DNA of 64,000 bases from CAIJXB01 sp964439595. GTDB lineage: Bacteria; Chlamydiota; Chlamydiia; Chlamydiales; Rhabdochlamydiaceae. A program made the position numbers and the translations under genes. Under the pieces are notes generated by a model. It worked only from the letters and a program-made list of their open reading frames with translations, was not told the origin of the DNA and did not search any database. Shown here piece by piece: positions 1 to 9,634 of the stretch. The number at the start of each line of letters is the position of its first letter. Position 1 is the stretch's first letter. The DNA lies in the NCBI GenBank assembly GCA_964439595.1, contig CAYTOK010000013.1:1-64000 (forward strand). The letters are read 5' to 3'.

Positions 1-1
1 T

Positions 2-118
2 AATGCTTTAACACGAGCTAGGGCCGCTGATTTAAGAGTAGATACTCCTGATTATGAAAAAATCCAGGAAGATTATGAAAAAGGACTAGTGGACTTAACA
101 AAAAGGGCTCTAACTTAA
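2..118 (+). CDS. C-terminal fragment of an unidentified protein
   Basis: The reading frame is open from the window edge and ends at TAA 116-118, giving 38 residues that are charged and helical (for example RARAADLRVDTPDYEKIQ). The composition suggests a soluble helical C-terminus. There is a distant resemblance to the C-terminal helices of F1-ATPase epsilon-type proteins, but too little sequence is present to name a family. It converges on the minus-strand gene that ends at 154. The gene starts outside the window, so product and start cannot be judged. Confidence 0.55.
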   Translation, partial: NALTRARAADLRVDTPDYEKIQEDYEKGLVDLTKRALT

Positions 119-153
119 TAAAATCACATTAAGTTTCTTTGAAAGTCATTTTT

Positions 154-1695
154 TCAATCCTGTAGGAAGGGCTTTAAATATGAGATAGCCTCTGCTACGG
201 TGGGCCGAGATCTCAAATTTGTTGCTAACATTCCGGCAATAGTTTCTGCCATCTTGGGAACTCCTATCCTATCTCTAAGAATCCCGATGATTCCACCCTC
301 ATTGCTCTCTTCCATTTTCATATGTTTTGAGTTTTCCTCTAAAGAATAAGGAAGTTCCCCTTGAAATAGCAGTTGATAAAAGAGCACCCCCAGCTGAAAT
401 ACCGCAACCTTTTCAGCAGACTGCCTATATGCCTTAAAAACAAATTCGATACATTCTTCTCTACTCAATTCTCTTTGTGCATGAGCAGAGACATCTTCTA
501 TTGCGGCTAAATTTCCCTGGCTTAGCAAAATTCCCCATTCACAAAACTGCCGTATAGTAAAAATATCATTCGAAAAATTATAAGATGACTCACAATCAAA
601 ATTCTCATAACTTTTAAGCCACTTTTCTGCACTACTAACATCAACTAATCTACTCGTATCACCGATAAGTAGTTCTCTATCTTGAACATATAAAGTATTT
701 TCAATTGTTATGTTTAAATGGATAAAGCTCAACTTATTTATTAAAGTATCAAGGCCTGATAAAGCAGACAATCCCTCTTTTAATAGTATCCTTGTAGAAA
801 CAAACAGCCCACTTTGTCTACAACTAATTACGTTAGCAGCAGAAAATCTCCATGGCTCACTTAGCACCAATTTCATATCTAATGAACTTAGGTCCTCTTT
901 TACTACAGAACTTATCACTTTTAAAAACTTAGGAAGACCGGGAAAAGAAGTAGAGCCTCTTCTTGTATTTTGCTCTATAATACTTGCTATTACTCGTTGC
1001 TCCACCTCTTTTAACGTCTCTTTTTTCTCAAGCAAAAAACATTTTCTACAAGCAAAAGCATATATTTTATATACGCTCTTTTCTTGGCTTAAAATCATTG
1101 AAATTTGCATTTTTCCATCTTCAGCTTTATGGATGAACCCGGTATCCCCATCAAGAATCATTGTCGAGCCGATCGACATCCTCTCATTTACAAAATTCGC
1201 TTTCCGTAAAAGTCCTTTTGTCTGATCAATATGCCACTGTAAATTCTTAAAATTGCGAGGAATCCATGCTAACCCTGAAGACACTTCCCTAGTATTTTTC
1301 TCCATATTTTCCAAATAAGAAAAAAAGGCCTCTGCTGTTTTCGTAGCATAAGCTCTACGCAATGTCTCTTCAGGGATACAAAGTCTATCCACAATACTAG
1401 CTACATTAAGAAAAACTCTTCTATCCGAATAAGGAGTCCACGTAATTTCCAAATACGCCCGTTCGCTTTTACTTGTACTTTGTATCCATTCACGTAAGGT
1501 ACGCTTAAATACAGGATTTACTTTACACACAATAGCCGTTGGAAACTGATCATGCAAAATAGACGAAGTTTCTGCATTTATTGCATTGAACTGGAATAAC
1601 GAAACGCCATTAGCTTTTATAAGCCTTTCTCTTATGATTCCCTCTCCAAAGTGATTTGGTCTAATTTTTTCATTTCCAAATAATACTATACTCAT
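154..1695 (-). CDS. protein kinase-like protein, probable pseudokinase
   Basis: A 513-residue protein. The frame is open from a TTG at 1722, but ATG 1695 has a GAG about 6 nt upstream and is the better start. The C-terminal half keeps the outline of a Ser/Thr kinase C-lobe: HLNITIENTL (326-335) sits at the catalytic loop, GDTSRL (345-350) at the DFG site, VAVFQLGVLFYQLL (430-443) at helix F, and an SRP/RPT segment (496-499) near the end. The catalytic Asp is Asn328, the following Lys is Thr330, and no glycine loop is evident, so phosphotransfer is unlikely. The same helix F sequence and a similar N-terminal segment occur in the kinase at 32031-33635, so the two look like diverged paralogues. 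Substrate and cellular location are unknown; a type III effector or scaffold role is inference only. Confidence 0.6.
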   Translation of the reverse strand: MSIVLFGNEKIRPNHFGEGIIRERLIKANGVSLFQFNAINAETSSILHDQFPTAIVCKVNPVFKRTLREWIQSTSKSERAYLEITWTPYSDRRVFLNVASIVDRLCIPEETLRRAYATKTAEAFFSYLENMEKNTREVSSGLAWIPRNFKNLQWHIDQTKGLLRKANFVNERMSIGSTMILDGDTGFIHKAEDGKMQISMILSQEKSVYKIYAFACRKCFLLEKKETLKEVEQRVIASIIEQNTRRGSTSFPGLPKFLKVISSVVKEDLSSLDMKLVLSEPWRFSAANVISCRQSGLFVSTRILLKEGLSALSGLDTLINKLSFIHLNITIENTLYVQDRELLIGDTSRLVDVSSAEKWLKSYENFDCESSYNFSNDIFTIRQFCEWGILLSQGNLAAIEDVSAHAQRELSREECIEFVFKAYRQSAEKVAVFQLGVLFYQLLFQGELPYSLEENSKHMKMEESNEGGIIGILRDRIGVPKMAETIAGMLATNLRSRPTVAEAISYLKPFLQD

Positions 1696-1843
1696 AAAAA
1701 ACTCAATATTTATAAAGTGCAAAAAAACATTTTTGTAATAAACTTTAACATTTTCGCTATTTTTATTATATAAAAAACCACACTCCCTTTGATCAAAAAA
1801 AATACTATAGCTTCTTATGACCTAAGCATCCTCTTTTTTACTA

Positions 1844-1871
1844 TTGCCTTTTGAGCTCAAATTGCTATAAA
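1844..1871 (+). promoter_or_regulatory. candidate sigma-70-type promoter for uvrA
   Basis: TTGCCT (1844-1849), a 16-nt gap and TATAAA (1866-1871) fit a housekeeping promoter. It lies about 115 nt upstream of the uvrA ATG in the gap shared with the divergent kinase-like gene. It would give a leader of roughly 105 nt in which I see no clear riboswitch. This is a match by eye only. Confidence 0.35.
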
Positions 1872-1985
1872 ATAGAACATTTCATGTAGAGAGGAAACAG
1901 GCCAAATATGATCCTCTCAACCTGTCAATACTTAATTAAATTAATTTAGCTTTTCAACTAGCTTTAACCAGGCAAGAAACCTCAC

Positions 1986-4900
1986 ATGCAACAAGAAAAA
2001 ATCACTTTAAAAAATGTGAGAGTTCACAATCTGCGGGGAGTCAATCTAACCTTAGAACCCAACCAGCTTATAGCCTTTACAGGAGTCTCAGGCTCTGGCA
2101 AGTCTTCACTTGCCTTTGACACCATTTACATGGAAGGTCAAAGAAGGTACGTGGAATCCCTTTCTAGTCACGCTAGAAGACATCTAGGAGACTTTCCTAA
2201 ACCAAAAGCCGATCTTATTGAAGGCATTTCTCCAACTATTGCTATAGAACAAAAAACAATTAGTAAAAACCCCAGAAGCTCAGTTGGAACAATTACAGGC
2301 ATTCATGACTTTTTACGAGTTCTCTTTGCTAAGATAGCTACACCCCATTGTCCGATTAGCAAAGAGCCCGTGACAGCACAAAGTATCGATCAGATCTTAT
2401 CCTCTATCCTGACTGCAGAAGAAAATAATAAAATAATATTTTTAAGCCCCTATTTCTCGCAAAAAAAAGGAGAGTTTAAAGAAGAATTTAAAGAGCTCTT
2501 AAAAAAAGGATTCACTAAAGTACGTTTAGATAGAAAAATCGTTAGTCTAGAAGAAGATCTTTCTTTAGACGGATCTTTGGCTCATGATGTAGAGCTTGTG
2601 ATCGATAGAGTACAAATCAACTTAGACAATAAGACAAGGATTATGGAAGCTCTTCAAACTGCTCTTGATCACGGTAAAGGTCTTGTTATAACTCTAGACC
2701 CAGAGCTCCAAAAAGAAAAACTATTTTCTCTCCACGCCTACAGTAAAAGCTCTGGGATCTCTTACCCCCCTTTAACGCCTCAAGACTTCTCTTTTAACCA
2801 TCCCCTAGGCATGTGTCCTTCTTGTCTTGGGCTCGGAATTAGCCAAGAATTTGATCTTTCTAAAATTATAGATGAAGATAAAAGTTTATCCGAAGACTTT
2901 TGTAAAGTAGCTAGTTCTTTTCAAACAATCCGCTTTGGAAATATTTATACTAATTTAGCCAAAATCGCTAAATGCGACCTAAAGACCCCATGGAAGAACC
3001 TTTCAAAGAAAGCTAAAGACTTATTCCTCTATGGGACCAAAGAAAGATGGACTAAAATGACTTTTGTTCATAAAGAAAAGGGCAGCTGGACAGAATATGT
3101 GGAATGGAAGGGTATTCTTTACGAAGCAAAGCAAAAATATCTAGCCGCTCAAAGTGACTCTTACAAAAAAAAGATGAAGGAATATTTTCATGAAACAACC
3201 TGTAGCGACTGTGCGGGGTCCAGATTAAGACCCTATCCATCAGCTGCTAAACTTCGAGGGAAAACAATCCAAGAAATAAGTTCTTTTTCCATCCAAAATC
3301 TCACCCTATTTTTCTCGAGCCTTTTTTTACAAAACAATGAAAAACTCATAGCGGAAGAGCTGGTAAAAGAGATACTAGAAAGACTCTGCTTCCTTAAAGA
3401 AGTAGGGCTACACTACCTTTCCCTAGATCGCCCCTCCCCTTCTCTTTCCGGAGGCGAAGGACAAAGAGTTCGCCTTGCCTCTCAGATTGGCTCCGGACTT
3501 GTTGGAGCCACCTATATTTTAGATGAGCCATCTATAGGCCTTCACCCAAGAGATAACGAAAAACTCCTAAAAACGTTAATTCATTTAAAAAACAAAGGAA
3601 ATACCGTTATTGTTGTGGAACATGACGAGGAAACCATTTTAGCTTCTGACTACATCGTAGATGTAGGCCCTCTTGCAGGAAAAAATGGGGGCCGGATTGT
3701 TGCCGAAGGGTCCATAGAAAACATCTTGGATACCAAAGAATCACTAACTGGAGCATATCTTTCCGGCAAACTAAACCTTCCCCCTTCTAAAAAACGCAAA
3801 ATAGATCCATTAAAACAACTACACATAGATAAAGCCTCTCACCACAACTTACAAAATCTTTCTGTTTCCATTCCTTTGGGGGTATTTGTCTCCGTTACAG
3901 GTGTATCTGGATCTGGTAAATCTTCTCTTATTATTGACACCCTATATCCGGCTATCTCTAATCACTTACAAAAAACGTCTCTTCCCACAGGAGCCTATGG
4001 CTCTTTAAAGGGACTGGAATACATAGATAAAATCATAGCAATAGATCAAAGCCCGATAGGACGTACCCCGAGATCGAATCCGGCCACCTATCTTAAACTT
4101 TTTGACGACATTCGAGATTTATTTGCACAACTACCTAGTAGCAAAGCTCTTGGTTTTACTATCTCTCGCTTTAGCTTTAACGTGAAAGAGGGTTGTTGCT
4201 CTGCATGCTCCGGCATGGGAATGGTTAAGATTGATATGGACTTCTTAGAAGACGAGTGGATGGCCTGCACCTCTTGCGAGGGCAAACGATTTGATGAAAC
4301 CACTCTTGCAATCACCTTTAAAGGGAAGAATATTCATGACGTCTTAGAAATGACTGTGGTAGAAGCTCTTTCTTTTTTTCAAGATCAGCCTAAAATTCGC
4401 TCTAAACTAGATTTCCTCATGCAAGTAGGCCTAGACTACATCAAACTAGGGCAGCCTTCCCCCACCTTATCGGGGGGAGAGGCAGAAAGAATTAAATTAG
4501 CTAAGGAACTAACTAGACCATCCACGGGAAAAACTCTATATATTTTAGATGAACCAACAACAGGACTCCACTTTCATGATATCAATAACCTGTTAAAAGT
4601 ACTCCACTCTCTTGTAGATAATGGAAACACGGTTTTGCTTATAGAGCATAATATAGACTGTATTAAAACCTCTGATTGGATCATCGATATAGGCCCTGAA
4701 GCAGGAGAGCACGGCGGCTTAGTGATAGGCGAAGGGCCTCCTGAAAAAATAGCTAGGCAAAAAACAGCTACAGGGATAGCCCTCCACCAAAGTAGGCAAA
4801 AAAAGAAAACTCTAGCCCCAAAAATGGCAGTAATCGAAACTCCTCCTTTAGACAAGATAACGATCCGGGGAGCTCATCAAAACAACTTAAAACATATTGA

Positions 4901-7646
4901 CATAGAGATTCCTCTTAGAGCTATTACCATTTTCACAGGGCCATCCGGATGTGGAAAAAGCTCTTTAGCTTTTGAGACGATTTATGCTGAAGGACAAAGA
5001 CGTTATACTGACTCGCTATCTCATTATGCCAAACAATTTGTCAAGCAAATGCCAAAGCCTAGAGTAGACTATATAGAAGGCTTACTAGCCTCGATTGCCA
5101 TAGAACAAAAAAGCCATGCTGGCAATCCAAGAAGCACTGTTGGAACGATGACAGAAATCTATGATTATCTACGCATTCTCTACTGCCATCTAGGAACTGC
5201 ATTTTGCCCAGAAACTGGAGAAGAAATTAAAGAAATAAGCCCAGAATACATTGTAGATAAAGCTATGAGCTTACCTATAAACTCTAAACTTATCGTCTTA
5301 ACCCCTCTAAAGCTTTTAAAAAAAGAAGCTTTTGAAGACGTTAAAGAAAAAGCTATAAAACAAGGATTCGTACGCATAAGGCTAAATGGGAGTTTCTTCG
5401 AGCTCGAAGATTCGATTCCGTGGGATCCCAAGAAGAAAAACGAACTACTCCTGGTAGTGGATCGCCTAATTCTAGAAAAAGACAGCAGAAAAAGACTTTT
5501 TGAAGCAGTGGAGGTAGCCACTTCTTTTTCTAAAAATACCGTTATCTTAATGACTGAAAAAGAAGACCTCTTCTTTAACCTTGCTTTCACCGTAGAGAGC
5601 ACAGGAAAGTCCTACCCACCAATAACGCCACACTCTTTTTCTTTTAATGCAGATCAAGGCATGTGCCTTGATTGTCAGGGACTAGGCTTTCAATATGGAA
5701 CAGACGAATCTTTTCTTCACGATCTATTGCTTTTATCTCCTATAGATATCCTGTTACTCCTTTGCAAAGAAAATACATCTTCTTTTGCTATAAAAACACT
5801 TTCTAAAGTGTTGTTAGATTTAGAAATTGACCCGGAAGCTCCTTTACATTTACTGGGAGAAAAAGAGCTACGCCTATTTTTAGAAGGATCTCCCCGCCCT
5901 TCTAATAAACACGCACACCTTACCTGGAAAGGACTAACTCCCCTTCTTATTCAATACACTAAAAGCCCCTTAGGAAACATTCGTCATATCTTATCCTTAC
6001 TTCTTAAACAAAAAACCTGCCAATCCTGCGAGGGTAGTCGACTTTCTCCTATTGCAAGGAATGTAAAAATAAAAGGAATTTCTATTTCTGCCTTATGCAA
6101 AAAAAACATACAAGAGACCCTTTCTTTTATACTTTCGCTAACTCCTTCTTTAGAAAAAAAAGAGCTTCTAGAAGAAACTCTTTTACAAATAGTAAAACGC
6201 CTACAATTACTTATAGACATAGGACTTAGCTACCTATCTTTAGATCGCAGCGCCCCCACATTAAGTGGCGGTGAGACGCAAAGGATTCGTCTTAGCAGAC
6301 AACTAGGAAGCGGCCTTACAGGCTGCCTTTACGTCCTTGACGAACCCACAATAGGGCTTCACCCCTATGATAATACCCTTTTAAATATCGCATTAAAAAA
6401 GCTCCAAAACTTAGGAAACACCCTAGTGTTGGTAGAACACGATCCCCTCACTATGCAAATAGCAGACTATATCGTAGATTTTGGCCCAGGAAGCGGTCAT
6501 GATGGGGGACAAATTGTAGCTAAAGGCTCCTTATCACAGATCTTAGAAGATCCTAATTCCCTAACAGGTGCATATCTTAGCGGACGAAAAAAAATTAATT
6601 ATCCGAGTAAAAGAAGAGTTTCTTATAACTGGATTACTATAAAAAATGCAAGGCTCCACAACCTAAAAGATATTACAATTAAACTACCAACTCAAGCCTT
6701 AAGCTGTCTAACAGGCGTATCCGGATCTGGAAAATCCACTTTACTCATGGATATTTTACGTCCAGCAGCAGCGATAGCTACTTTAAATAAAAAAAGAAAT
6801 CAAAAGGTTGAAGAAAACCCTCTTATCGAGGGACTAGACTCTTTTGATAAACTCATTGTGTTAGATCAAAACCCCGTAGGGTCCACAAACAGGGCCGACA
6901 TCAGCACCTATACAGAGCTACTAACCCCACTAAGGCATCTATATGCCTCTTTACCTGAAGCTAAAATGAGGGGACTCCAAGCTAAGAATTTTAGCTACAA
7001 CCATAAAAAGGGAATGTGCGTATCGTGCTTTGGCATTGGAACACGAAATATCTCCCTGCAGTTCCTCCCCAAAGTGAAAGTGGAATGTGAATCATGCAAA
7101 GGGCAAAAACTAAACCCCCTAGCCCTTGCAGTTACTTTTAAAGGAAAAACACTAGGAGAAGTTCTCAAGTTATCGGTTACTGAAGCTAAAGTGTTTTTCT
7201 CCGCAATCCCCAAGATCATAAAAATTTTAGATGCTCTTATTTCTGTAGGCCTTGGCTATCTAACACTTGGACAAGAAGTAGCTTTACTTTCCGGAGGAGA
7301 AGCCCAAAGACTGAGACTTAGCTGTGAGCTTTCTAAAAGATCTACAGGTAAAACTCTATATCTTTTTGATGAACCCTCTATTGGTCTTCACAGCATCGAC
7401 ATCATAAAGCTCGTAGCTATTTTTCATGCTCTTGTAGATAAGGGCAATACAGTAATACTGATAGAACACCACATGGACCTTATTGCCCAATGTGACTATC
7501 TGGTAGATATAGGTCCCGGAGCCGGGGAGGAAGGAGGCTTTCTCCTCTGCGAAGGCTCCCCTGAAAAAGTAGCTCTTTGTCCTCTTTCCCGCACTGCGCC
7601 CTTCCTTAAAAATCACCTAGAATTATCGTTTATTGACAATAAATGA
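1986..7646 (+). CDS. uvrA: double-length excinuclease ABC subunit A
   Basis: An 1886-residue protein made of two complete UvrA units in tandem, so four ABC ATPase modules instead of two. P-loops are visible near residues 33 (GVSGSGKS), 638 (GVSGSGKS), 984 (GPSGCGKS) and 1575 (GVSGSGKS). The matching signature motifs LSGGEGQR, LSGGEAER, LSGGETQR and LSGGEAQR lie near 488, 827, 1426 and 1768, each followed by a DEP Walker B. Four CxxC zinc-binding pairs are present (CPSC/CSDC, CSAC/CTSC, CLDC/CQSC, CVSC/CESC). UvrA finds DNA damage and loads UvrB in nucleotide excision repair; it normally works as a dimer, so this chain may be a covalent pseudo-dimer. A duplicated UvrA is known from Chlamydia and is a strong lineage marker. 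The N-terminus MQQEKITLKNVRVHNLRG begins as expected for the family. The SD is weak. Confidence 0.96.
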   Translation: MQQEKITLKNVRVHNLRGVNLTLEPNQLIAFTGVSGSGKSSLAFDTIYMEGQRRYVESLSSHARRHLGDFPKPKADLIEGISPTIAIEQKTISKNPRSSVGTITGIHDFLRVLFAKIATPHCPISKEPVTAQSIDQILSSILTAEENNKIIFLSPYFSQKKGEFKEEFKELLKKGFTKVRLDRKIVSLEEDLSLDGSLAHDVELVIDRVQINLDNKTRIMEALQTALDHGKGLVITLDPELQKEKLFSLHAYSKSSGISYPPLTPQDFSFNHPLGMCPSCLGLGISQEFDLSKIIDEDKSLSEDFCKVASSFQTIRFGNIYTNLAKIAKCDLKTPWKNLSKKAKDLFLYGTKERWTKMTFVHKEKGSWTEYVEWKGILYEAKQKYLAAQSDSYKKKMKEYFHETTCSDCAGSRLRPYPSAAKLRGKTIQEISSFSIQNLTLFFSSLFLQNNEKLIAEELVKEILERLCFLKEVGLHYLSLDRPSPSLSGGEGQRVRLASQIGSGLVGATYILDEPSIGLHPRDNEKLLKTLIHLKNKGNTVIVVEHDEETILASDYIVDVGPLAGKNGGRIVAEGSIENILDTKESLTGAYLSGKLNLPPSKKRKIDPLKQLHIDKASHHNLQNLSVSIPLGVFVSVTGVSGSGKSSLIIDTLYPAISNHLQKTSLPTGAYGSLKGLEYIDKIIAIDQSPIGRTPRSNPATYLKLFDDIRDLFAQLPSSKALGFTISRFSFNVKEGCCSACSGMGMVKIDMDFLEDEWMACTSCEGKRFDETTLAITFKGKNIHDVLEMTVVEALSFFQDQPKIRSKLDFLMQVGLDYIKLGQPSPTLSGGEAERIKLAKELTRPSTGKTLYILDEPTTGLHFHDINNLLKVLHSLVDNGNTVLLIEHNIDCIKTSDWIIDIGPEAGEHGGLVIGEGPPEKIARQKTATGIALHQSRQKKKTLAPKMAVIETPPLDKITIRGAHQNNLKHIDIEIPLRAITIFTGPSGCGKSSLAFETIYAEGQRRYTDSLSHYAKQFVKQMPKPRVDYIEGLLASIAIEQKSHAGNPRSTVGTMTEIYDYLRILYCHLGTAFCPETGEEIKEISPEYIVDKAMSLPINSKLIVLTPLKLLKKEAFEDVKEKAIKQGFVRIRLNGSFFELEDSIPWDPKKKNELLLVVDRLILEKDSRKRLFEAVEVATSFSKNTVILMTEKEDLFFNLAFTVESTGKSYPPITPHSFSFNADQGMCLDCQGLGFQYGTDESFLHDLLLLSPIDILLLLCKENTSSFAIKTLSKVLLDLEIDPEAPLHLLGEKELRLFLEGSPRPSNKHAHLTWKGLTPLLIQYTKSPLGNIRHILSLLLKQKTCQSCEGSRLSPIARNVKIKGISISALCKKNIQETLSFILSLTPSLEKKELLEETLLQIVKRLQLLIDIGLSYLSLDRSAPTLSGGETQRIRLSRQLGSGLTGCLYVLDEPTIGLHPYDNTLLNIALKKLQNLGNTLVLVEHDPLTMQIADYIVDFGPGSGHDGGQIVAKGSLSQILEDPNSLTGAYLSGRKKINYPSKRRVSYNWITIKNARLHNLKDITIKLPTQALSCLTGVSGSGKSTLLMDILRPAAAIATLNKKRNQKVEENPLIEGLDSFDKLIVLDQNPVGSTNRADISTYTELLTPLRHLYASLPEAKMRGLQAKNFSYNHKKGMCVSCFGIGTRNISLQFLPKVKVECESCKGQKLNPLALAVTFKGKTLGEVLKLSVTEAKVFFSAIPKIIKILDALISVGLGYLTLGQEVALLSGGEAQRLRLSCELSKRSTGKTLYLFDEPSIGLHSIDIIKLVAIFHALVDKGNTVILIEHHMDLIAQCDYLVDIGPGAGEEGGFLLCEGSPEKVALCPLSRTAPFLKNHLELSFIDNK

Positions 7647-7694
7647 TTGTTTTTCGATAATGAAATTTCATTCCCAACCAAAGAGGAGAATTTC

Positions 7695-8240
7695 ATGAAA
7701 AAAATTAAAAGACTTAGTCGCATACTTAAACTTACATCCATACTAGCCTGTATTACTTTACCTTTATCCGAAGTTGGCTACTGGATGACTAATGGTTACC
7801 CTTTTTTAGATCCCTTTTTTAAAACAGCACCCCTACCGTCTTTTGGTGTCACCATGCACTGGGAAGATCTAACAAGCCTACAAAGATTTTTAGGTTTTTT
7901 GATTAGCATGATTCCCTTAGCTTTTTCGATGGCTTCGTTAGCTTACCTCTCTAAACTTTTTGGCTCTTTTGAAAGGCTTTCTCTTTTTGAAAAAGAAAAC
8001 ACAAAAATTTTACAGAAGGCCGGGTGGGCCCTTGTTCTAGGACAAATAGTATATCCTTTTTACATGGCAGCTTTAAGCGTTACCTTAACCTATCGTAATC
8101 CCGTTGGGCAAAGGAATATCTCTATAGGATTTGGGGGATCGCAACTAGAAATTCTAGCCATCGGGCTTAGCATTCTTTTAGTCTCTTGGATTTTTGGAGA
8201 AGCTGTAAAGCTCCAAGAAGAACAATCTGGAGTGGTATAA
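7695..8240 (+). CDS. DUF2975-type membrane protein
   Basis: A 181-residue protein. The frame opens at a TTG directly after the uvrA stop, but ATG 7695 follows a strong SD (AGAGGAG, about 6 nt away). Four hydrophobic segments are visible: near residues 12-30, a second centred on GFLISMIPLAFSMASLAYL, a third on LVLGQIVYPFYMAALSVTL, and a last on ILAIGLSILLVSWIFGEA. The ending WIFGEAVKLQEEQ resembles DUF2975 family proteins, which commonly sit beside a small XRE-type regulator, as here. The stop is 2 nt before the next ATG, so the two are probably co-transcribed. It is separated from uvrA by only 48 nt. Biochemical function is unknown. Confidence 0.75.
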   Translation: MKKIKRLSRILKLTSILACITLPLSEVGYWMTNGYPFLDPFFKTAPLPSFGVTMHWEDLTSLQRFLGFLISMIPLAFSMASLAYLSKLFGSFERLSLFEKENTKILQKAGWALVLGQIVYPFYMAALSVTLTYRNPVGQRNISIGFGGSQLEILAIGLSILLVSWIFGEAVKLQEEQSGVV

Positions 8241-8242
8241 CT

Positions 8243-8449
8243 ATGGCTATAGAAATCCGCTTAGATATCCTTTTAGCACAAAAAAAAAAGCGCTCTAAAG
8301 ATCTGGCCGAAGAAATTGGGATTACAGAGCAAAACCTTTCTATTTTAAAAACAGGAAAAGCTAAAGCTATTCGCTTTAGCACCCTAGAGGCTCTTTGCAA
8401 ATCTCTTGACTGCCAACCAGGAGAACTCCTCCACTACCAAGAAGACTAA
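8243..8449 (+). CDS. small XRE/Cro-type helix-turn-helix regulator (YozG-like)
   Basis: A 68-residue protein starting MAIEIRLDILLAQKKKR. The ATG at 8243 is 2 nt after the stop of the DUF2975 gene and is preferred over an in-frame ATG at 8186 inside that gene. The helix-turn-helix spans roughly residues 14-40 (SKDLAEEIGITEQNLSILKT), followed by STLEALCKSLDCQPGELL, which is typical of the short YozG-type XRE proteins. It very likely binds DNA as a dimer; control of its own operon with the membrane partner is an inference from other DUF2975/XRE pairs. Downstream is an imperfect hairpin at 8472-8500. Confidence 0.85.
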   Translation: MAIEIRLDILLAQKKKRSKDLAEEIGITEQNLSILKTGKAKAIRFSTLEALCKSLDCQPGELLHYQED

Positions 8450-8471
8450 GCTAGAGCTTCTTTTCTAAAAC

Positions 8472-8500
8472 ATGCCGGGTGTAATAACTACACCTGGCAT
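8472..8500 (+). terminator. imperfect hairpin, possible transcription terminator
   Basis: An 11-bp stem (ATGCCGGGTGT with ACACCTGGCAT, one G-T wobble) and a 7-nt loop lie just after the HTH gene. It is followed by A residues rather than a T-run on the plus strand, so termination there is uncertain; an operator for the neighbouring XRE protein is another possibility. Confidence 0.35.
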
Positions 8501-8642
8501 ACTAAAAAAATTGGTCAAACATTTTTTCTTTGCCTTAAATATTTTCGTTTTCTAGAATCCAATATCGATAAAATCTTTAAAAAATCTTATCGCAAATTTT
8601 AAAAACATTTAAATTTAACACGTCATTAACAAGGAGAAAAAT

Positions 8643-9575
8643 ATGATCCCAACAGATTTTCCTACTAGACCCGTAGAGGCTCCCAGTCACATTGAAATCG
8701 CAATTTCACCTTTACGTTCTCTATCCAATTTTTCTGATTCAAGCATAGAATCTAAAGAAAAAATAGACGGTTTATCTTTAAGTGATCTACCTAAATTAGA
8801 TCGACCCATTTTAGATATTGCATCCATTCCCTTAATTGACTTGGAAGACATTCAAGCAGCCCAAGGAGACTTAAGAGCCGAACTTATTGAAGCCTTCGGT
8901 AATGCGTTACAAGAAGTTGGTTTTATAGCTGTTAAAGCCGATGCCTTAACAAGGCTAATTCAAGATGTTAACAAAGAAATGCTGCTATATTTTTCTCAAC
9001 CACTTGAAGAAAAAATGAACGCTGCTGGTAATTTAATCCGCCTAGCACATTATCTAGCTCCTAAAGAAGGAGACCATCCCTCTGCCGTCTGGGCCGGCGC
9101 TCACGAAGACTCGAATGCTTTAACGTTGCTCCCTCCCTCGACAATCCCCGGCTTGCAGCTACTAACTAAAGAAGGCATCTGGAAATCTGTGACAGTACCC
9201 CCAGGGTATCTTATTGTCAACACAGGAGAACAACTTCAAAGTAAAACAGCAGGTAAAATTCGAGCTACCCGTCACCAGGTGGTGAATCCAGGGGGGGAGT
9301 ATGCTTGGCAAAGAAGATTTGCTAGCATTTTCTTTGCATCCTGGTCATATGACTTTTCCTTGCGTCCCTTTCCTGGTTGTGTAAATGCTGTAACTGCCCC
9401 TATGACAGAGTCTCAAAAAGAAGAGTATTTAATGCAATTTCCTGATGTTACAGTAAGAGAACATCTTCTATCTCGCCTTATAGAGATGAGAACAATTAAA
9501 GACCCAAGCGAAGAGCTTATTAGCTCACTTCGTGAAAAAGGGCTCCTAAAGCAATATAAAAGCGAAATGCTCTAA
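8643..9575 (+). CDS. isopenicillin N synthase-like 2-oxoglutarate/Fe(II) oxygenase
   Basis: A 310-residue protein behind a good SD (AAGGAGA). The C-terminal jelly-roll carries the iron ligands of the family: H154 and D156 in AGAHEDSNALTLL and H211 in TRHQVVNP. An arginine in RRFASIFF (224-225) stands where the co-substrate carboxylate is bound. The N-terminal part LDIASIPLIDLEDI and EAFGNALQEVGF matches the start of non-haem dioxygenases of the IPNS/plant DIOX type. The first 50 residues are a Ser/Pro-rich extension without a recognised domain. Such enzymes hydroxylate or desaturate small molecules with O2 and 2-oxoglutarate; the substrate here is not predictable. It stands alone, converging on the minus-strand gene at 9659. 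Confidence 0.8.
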   Translation: MIPTDFPTRPVEAPSHIEIAISPLRSLSNFSDSSIESKEKIDGLSLSDLPKLDRPILDIASIPLIDLEDIQAAQGDLRAELIEAFGNALQEVGFIAVKADALTRLIQDVNKEMLLYFSQPLEEKMNAAGNLIRLAHYLAPKEGDHPSAVWAGAHEDSNALTLLPPSTIPGLQLLTKEGIWKSVTVPPGYLIVNTGEQLQSKTAGKIRATRHQVVNPGGEYAWQRRFASIFFASWSYDFSLRPFPGCVNAVTAPMTESQKEEYLMQFPDVTVREHLLSRLIEMRTIKDPSEELISSLREKGLLKQYKSEML

Positions 9576-9634
9576 AGAGAACCTGACCAGATATTTTTGA
9601 TAAAAATAAATGGAAGGCTCCGAAGTTCTGCCAA

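Noticed and set aside
710..1225. 171-codon plus-strand frame inside the pseudokinase gene
   Set aside because: Antisense shadow: no SD, no family, and the minus-strand frame is clearly coding.
5180..5602. 140-codon minus-strand frame inside uvrA
   Set aside because: Serine-rich shadow of the coding strand, as for other antisense frames in uvrA.
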